The notes beneath the pieces are model-generated. The model made no database searches. It was given only the letters and a program-made list of their open reading frames with translations, and was not told the DNA's origin. Positions 5,963 through 6,729 of a stretch of DNA of 6,729 nucleotides are shown in pieces; position 1 is the first letter of the stretch, and the number at the start of each line of letters is the position of its first letter. The DNA is taken from the NCBI GenBank assembly GCA_009774175.1, contig VSNG01000050.1, positions 1 to 6,729 on the forward strand, read 5' to 3'. Both the position numbers and the translations under genes were made by a program. Origin of the DNA: Lachnospiraceae bacterium (GTDB lineage Bacteria > Bacillota > Clostridia > Lachnospirales > Lachnospiraceae).

Positions 5963-6196
5963 TCAATTAAATGGCAGTTCTTCGTCAATGCCATCTGGTA
6001 TGCTCATAAAGCCATCCGATGCATTGTTCTTTTTAGGATTTAAATACCTATCAATTAAATTTTTTGCCGATTCAGATATTACAAAATCTGATTCATGCAA
6101 CTTAACAGATTGAAAAAGTTCATCACCTTTTCCTTTCAATGTATTACCCTTATCATCAAAACGGTATAGAAAAAAGCGTGTTGTTTTCGGAAACAC
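5963..6196 (-). pseudogene. Hypothetical protein, probably a truncated gene 3' end
   Basis: This 77-residue frame has a nominal GTG start at 6196 and no recognised family. It is AT-rich and reads like real protein from about RFFLYRFDDKGN onward, with a helical stretch (SAKNLIDRYLN) and an acidic tail ending DEELPFN, faintly like the tail of single-strand DNA-binding proteins except for the extra Asn. The start is doubtful: no good ribosome-binding site precedes the GTG, and the first codons are the terminator hairpin at 6170-6199. TTG at about 6160, with AAGGG 6 nt upstream, is an alternative start. The frame is also continuous, apart from one TAA at 6232-6230, with the small frame upstream, so a nonsense-split gene is another reading. 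The stop codon abuts the ribosome-binding site of the next gene, which indicates a former operon. Confidence 0.4.
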
Positions 6197-6199
6197 GCT
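6170..6199 (-). terminator. Rho-independent terminator, leftward transcription
   Basis: On the minus strand, AGCGTGTT (6199-6192) pairs perfectly with AACACGCT (6182-6175) around a 9-nt loop, followed by five more T (6174-6170). This is a good intrinsic terminator for the radical SAM transcript coming from the right. It coincides with the nominal start of the 77-codon frame, which argues that this start is not native. Confidence 0.6.
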
Positions 6200-6229
6200 C
6201 TCGCAGGAGTTCCTATGGTCCTGGATATT

Positions 6230-6400
6230 TTATTTTGCAGCAATTACTGCATCTTTAGGAACTATAATTTGTAGCTCTACAATAATACTTCCACCATCCA
6301 AGTAATTTCCGTTATCAGGCCGCCCTGCCTGCGGAAATGGCAGACCGCCGCATATGGTTTTACTCCATACGCAGCGGCTGTCTTTTGTATAATTCCTCAT
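6230..6400 (-). CDS. Doubtful 56-residue open frame after the radical SAM gene
   Basis: An ATG at 6400 overlaps the radical SAM stop as ATGA and opens 56 codons, MRNYTKDSRCVWSKTICGG and so on, to VPKDAVIAAK and a TAA at 6232-6230. I recognise no family. For coding: stop-start coupling and AGGAG about 15 nt upstream, the latter being too far for normal initiation. Against: codons about 7-20 are occupied by a 16-bp hairpin whose wobble pairs suit an RNA structure, and nothing in the protein suggests a fold. It shares a frame with the AT-rich fragment downstream of its TAA, so it may be the front of a nonsense-split gene. It could simply be a 3' untranslated region. Confidence 0.25.
   Translation of the reverse strand: MRNYTKDSRCVWSKTICGGLPFPQAGRPDNGNYLDGGSIIVELQIIVPKDAVIAAK
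6341..6380 (-). repeat. Long hairpin downstream of the radical SAM gene
   Basis: In minus-strand RNA, 6377-6365 pairs with 6357-6345 through 13 continuous bp around the 7-nt loop AGUAAAA; two of these pairs are G-U wobbles that would be A-C mismatches in plus-strand RNA. CAG (6380-6378) and CUG (6343-6341) add 3 bp beyond a one-base bulge. It begins 17 nt after the radical SAM stop. No U-run follows on the minus strand, so it is an mRNA-end stabiliser, a regulatory structure or a small repeat element rather than a plain terminator. Confidence 0.55.
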
Positions 6401-6729
6401 CCTAAAGATTTCAAACTCCTGCGGTATTCCACCATTTCCTCCTCGCTTACTGTATCGCAGACGAACTGCAGTTCACTGACCACGGAATCCCGCTCCTTCG
6501 GCAGATAGGCAGCGACCGGGTAAAAATTTGAACTTGAGTTGGCAAAAAGGTGCGTCCGTATCTGTAAGTTCTGGATAAACACCTGCAGTTCCCGCAGACG
6601 CTCCTTCTCACAGGCAGGGGCAAAACTGCCCTCCCGCTCCATGCGGCACAGCTCCGTATCCGGGAACAGCGTGAGGGAATCCACGGAAATAAAATATGGA
6701 TTGAGCTGGCTGAACAGCTTTGCACTGTT
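6397..6729 (-). CDS. Radical SAM protein, C-terminal part (cut by window edge)
   Basis: An open frame of 110 codons enters from the right edge and ends with TGA at 6399-6397; the N-terminal part, including any CxxxCxxC iron-sulfur motif, is outside the window. The visible part fits the end of a radical SAM protein of the COG1032/HemN-like type: the barrel strand ISVDSLTLFPDTEL, where many relatives read LTLxPGTxL, then a helical segment (KERLRELQVFIQNLQ), then FANSSSNFYPVAAYLPKERDS, matching the SNHASNYLPLxGTLPxDK-like region of the family, and a closing helix. Such enzymes use S-adenosylmethionine and a 4Fe-4S cluster for radical chemistry; the substrate cannot be told. GTG 6684 is an internal Val codon, not the start. 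The DNA looks more GC-rich than the small frames to its left. Confidence 0.75.
   Translation of the reverse strand, partial: NSAKLFSQLNPYFISVDSLTLFPDTELCRMEREGSFAPACEKERLRELQVFIQNLQIRTHLFANSSSNFYPVAAYLPKERDSVVSELQFVCDTVSEEEMVEYRRSLKSLG

Noticed and set aside
5963..5995. SSB-like C-terminal tail (DEELPFN) as evidence for a single-strand DNA-binding protein
   Set aside because: The SSB tail needs a terminal Phe and here an Asn follows; the visible frame shows no OB-fold pattern, so the match is probably chance.
6447..6725. 92-codon minus-strand frame over the radical SAM gene
   Set aside because: It is in a different frame from the radical SAM match and its Arg/Cys/Ser-rich translation is a shadow.
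1..6729. CRISPR arrays, tRNA or rRNA genes, insertion-sequence transposases
   Set aside because: I looked for regularly spaced repeats, cloverleaf-like segments and transposase-like frames and saw none.

Overview
The window looks like a low-to-moderate GC Bacillota (Firmicutes) genome, most likely a Clostridia-type gut anaerobe. The grounds are strong GGAGG ribosome-binding sites, U-tailed hairpin terminators, an extended -10 promoter, and the family make-up (OmpR-type regulator, HAMP kinase, and a MacB/FtsX-type ABC pair in one line). This placement is inferred from style; no marker gene in the window fixes a species. All recognised genes lie on the minus strand, so the window is best read from right to left.

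Right edge (6729 to about 6170): the C-terminal part of a radical SAM protein, cut by the window edge. It is followed by a 16-bp hairpin, a doubtful 56-codon frame that overlaps the radical SAM stop codon by ATGA, and a U-tailed terminator at 6170-6199. Next (about 6170 to 5784) are degraded-looking small genes: an AT-rich frame with no convincing start that runs straight out of the terminator, then a tiny zinc-ribbon gene with an excellent ribosome-binding site but a one-base frameshift. About 230 bp with no recognisable gene follow.

Centre (5550 to 490): an intact four-gene cassette, made up of response regulator, sensor kinase, ABC ATPase and an 831-residue two-module FtsX/MacB-type permease. 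The first two genes overlap and the last two overlap. The regulator gene and the ATPase gene are each preceded by the same composite promoter: two TTGAG half-sites exactly 11 bp apart, ATTT after the second, and a TACANT -10 box 10 bp further on. This makes a closed circuit very likely: the kinase senses an envelope signal, the regulator binds these repeats, and both its own operon and the transporter are switched on. Between kinase and ATPase, the -10 box sits inside the left arm of a perfect 12-bp hairpin whose right arm holds the ATPase Shine-Dalgarno sequence and ends in five T. Read-through RNA should fold and be stopped or silenced, while RNA started at the local promoter lacks the left arm and should be translated.

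Left edge (489 to 1): no intact gene. It holds a bulged hairpin, a 49-codon open fragment of unknown origin, a 12-bp palindrome, a three-copy repeat able to form two mutually exclusive hairpins, a terminator for leftward transcription (93-120), and an extended -10 promoter (24-52) firing leftwards out of the window.

The most noteworthy signals are the paired operators and the promoter-in-hairpin switch. The broken small genes on one side and unexplained repeats on the other suggest, without proving, that the sensor-transporter cassette sits in an accessory or formerly mobile segment.
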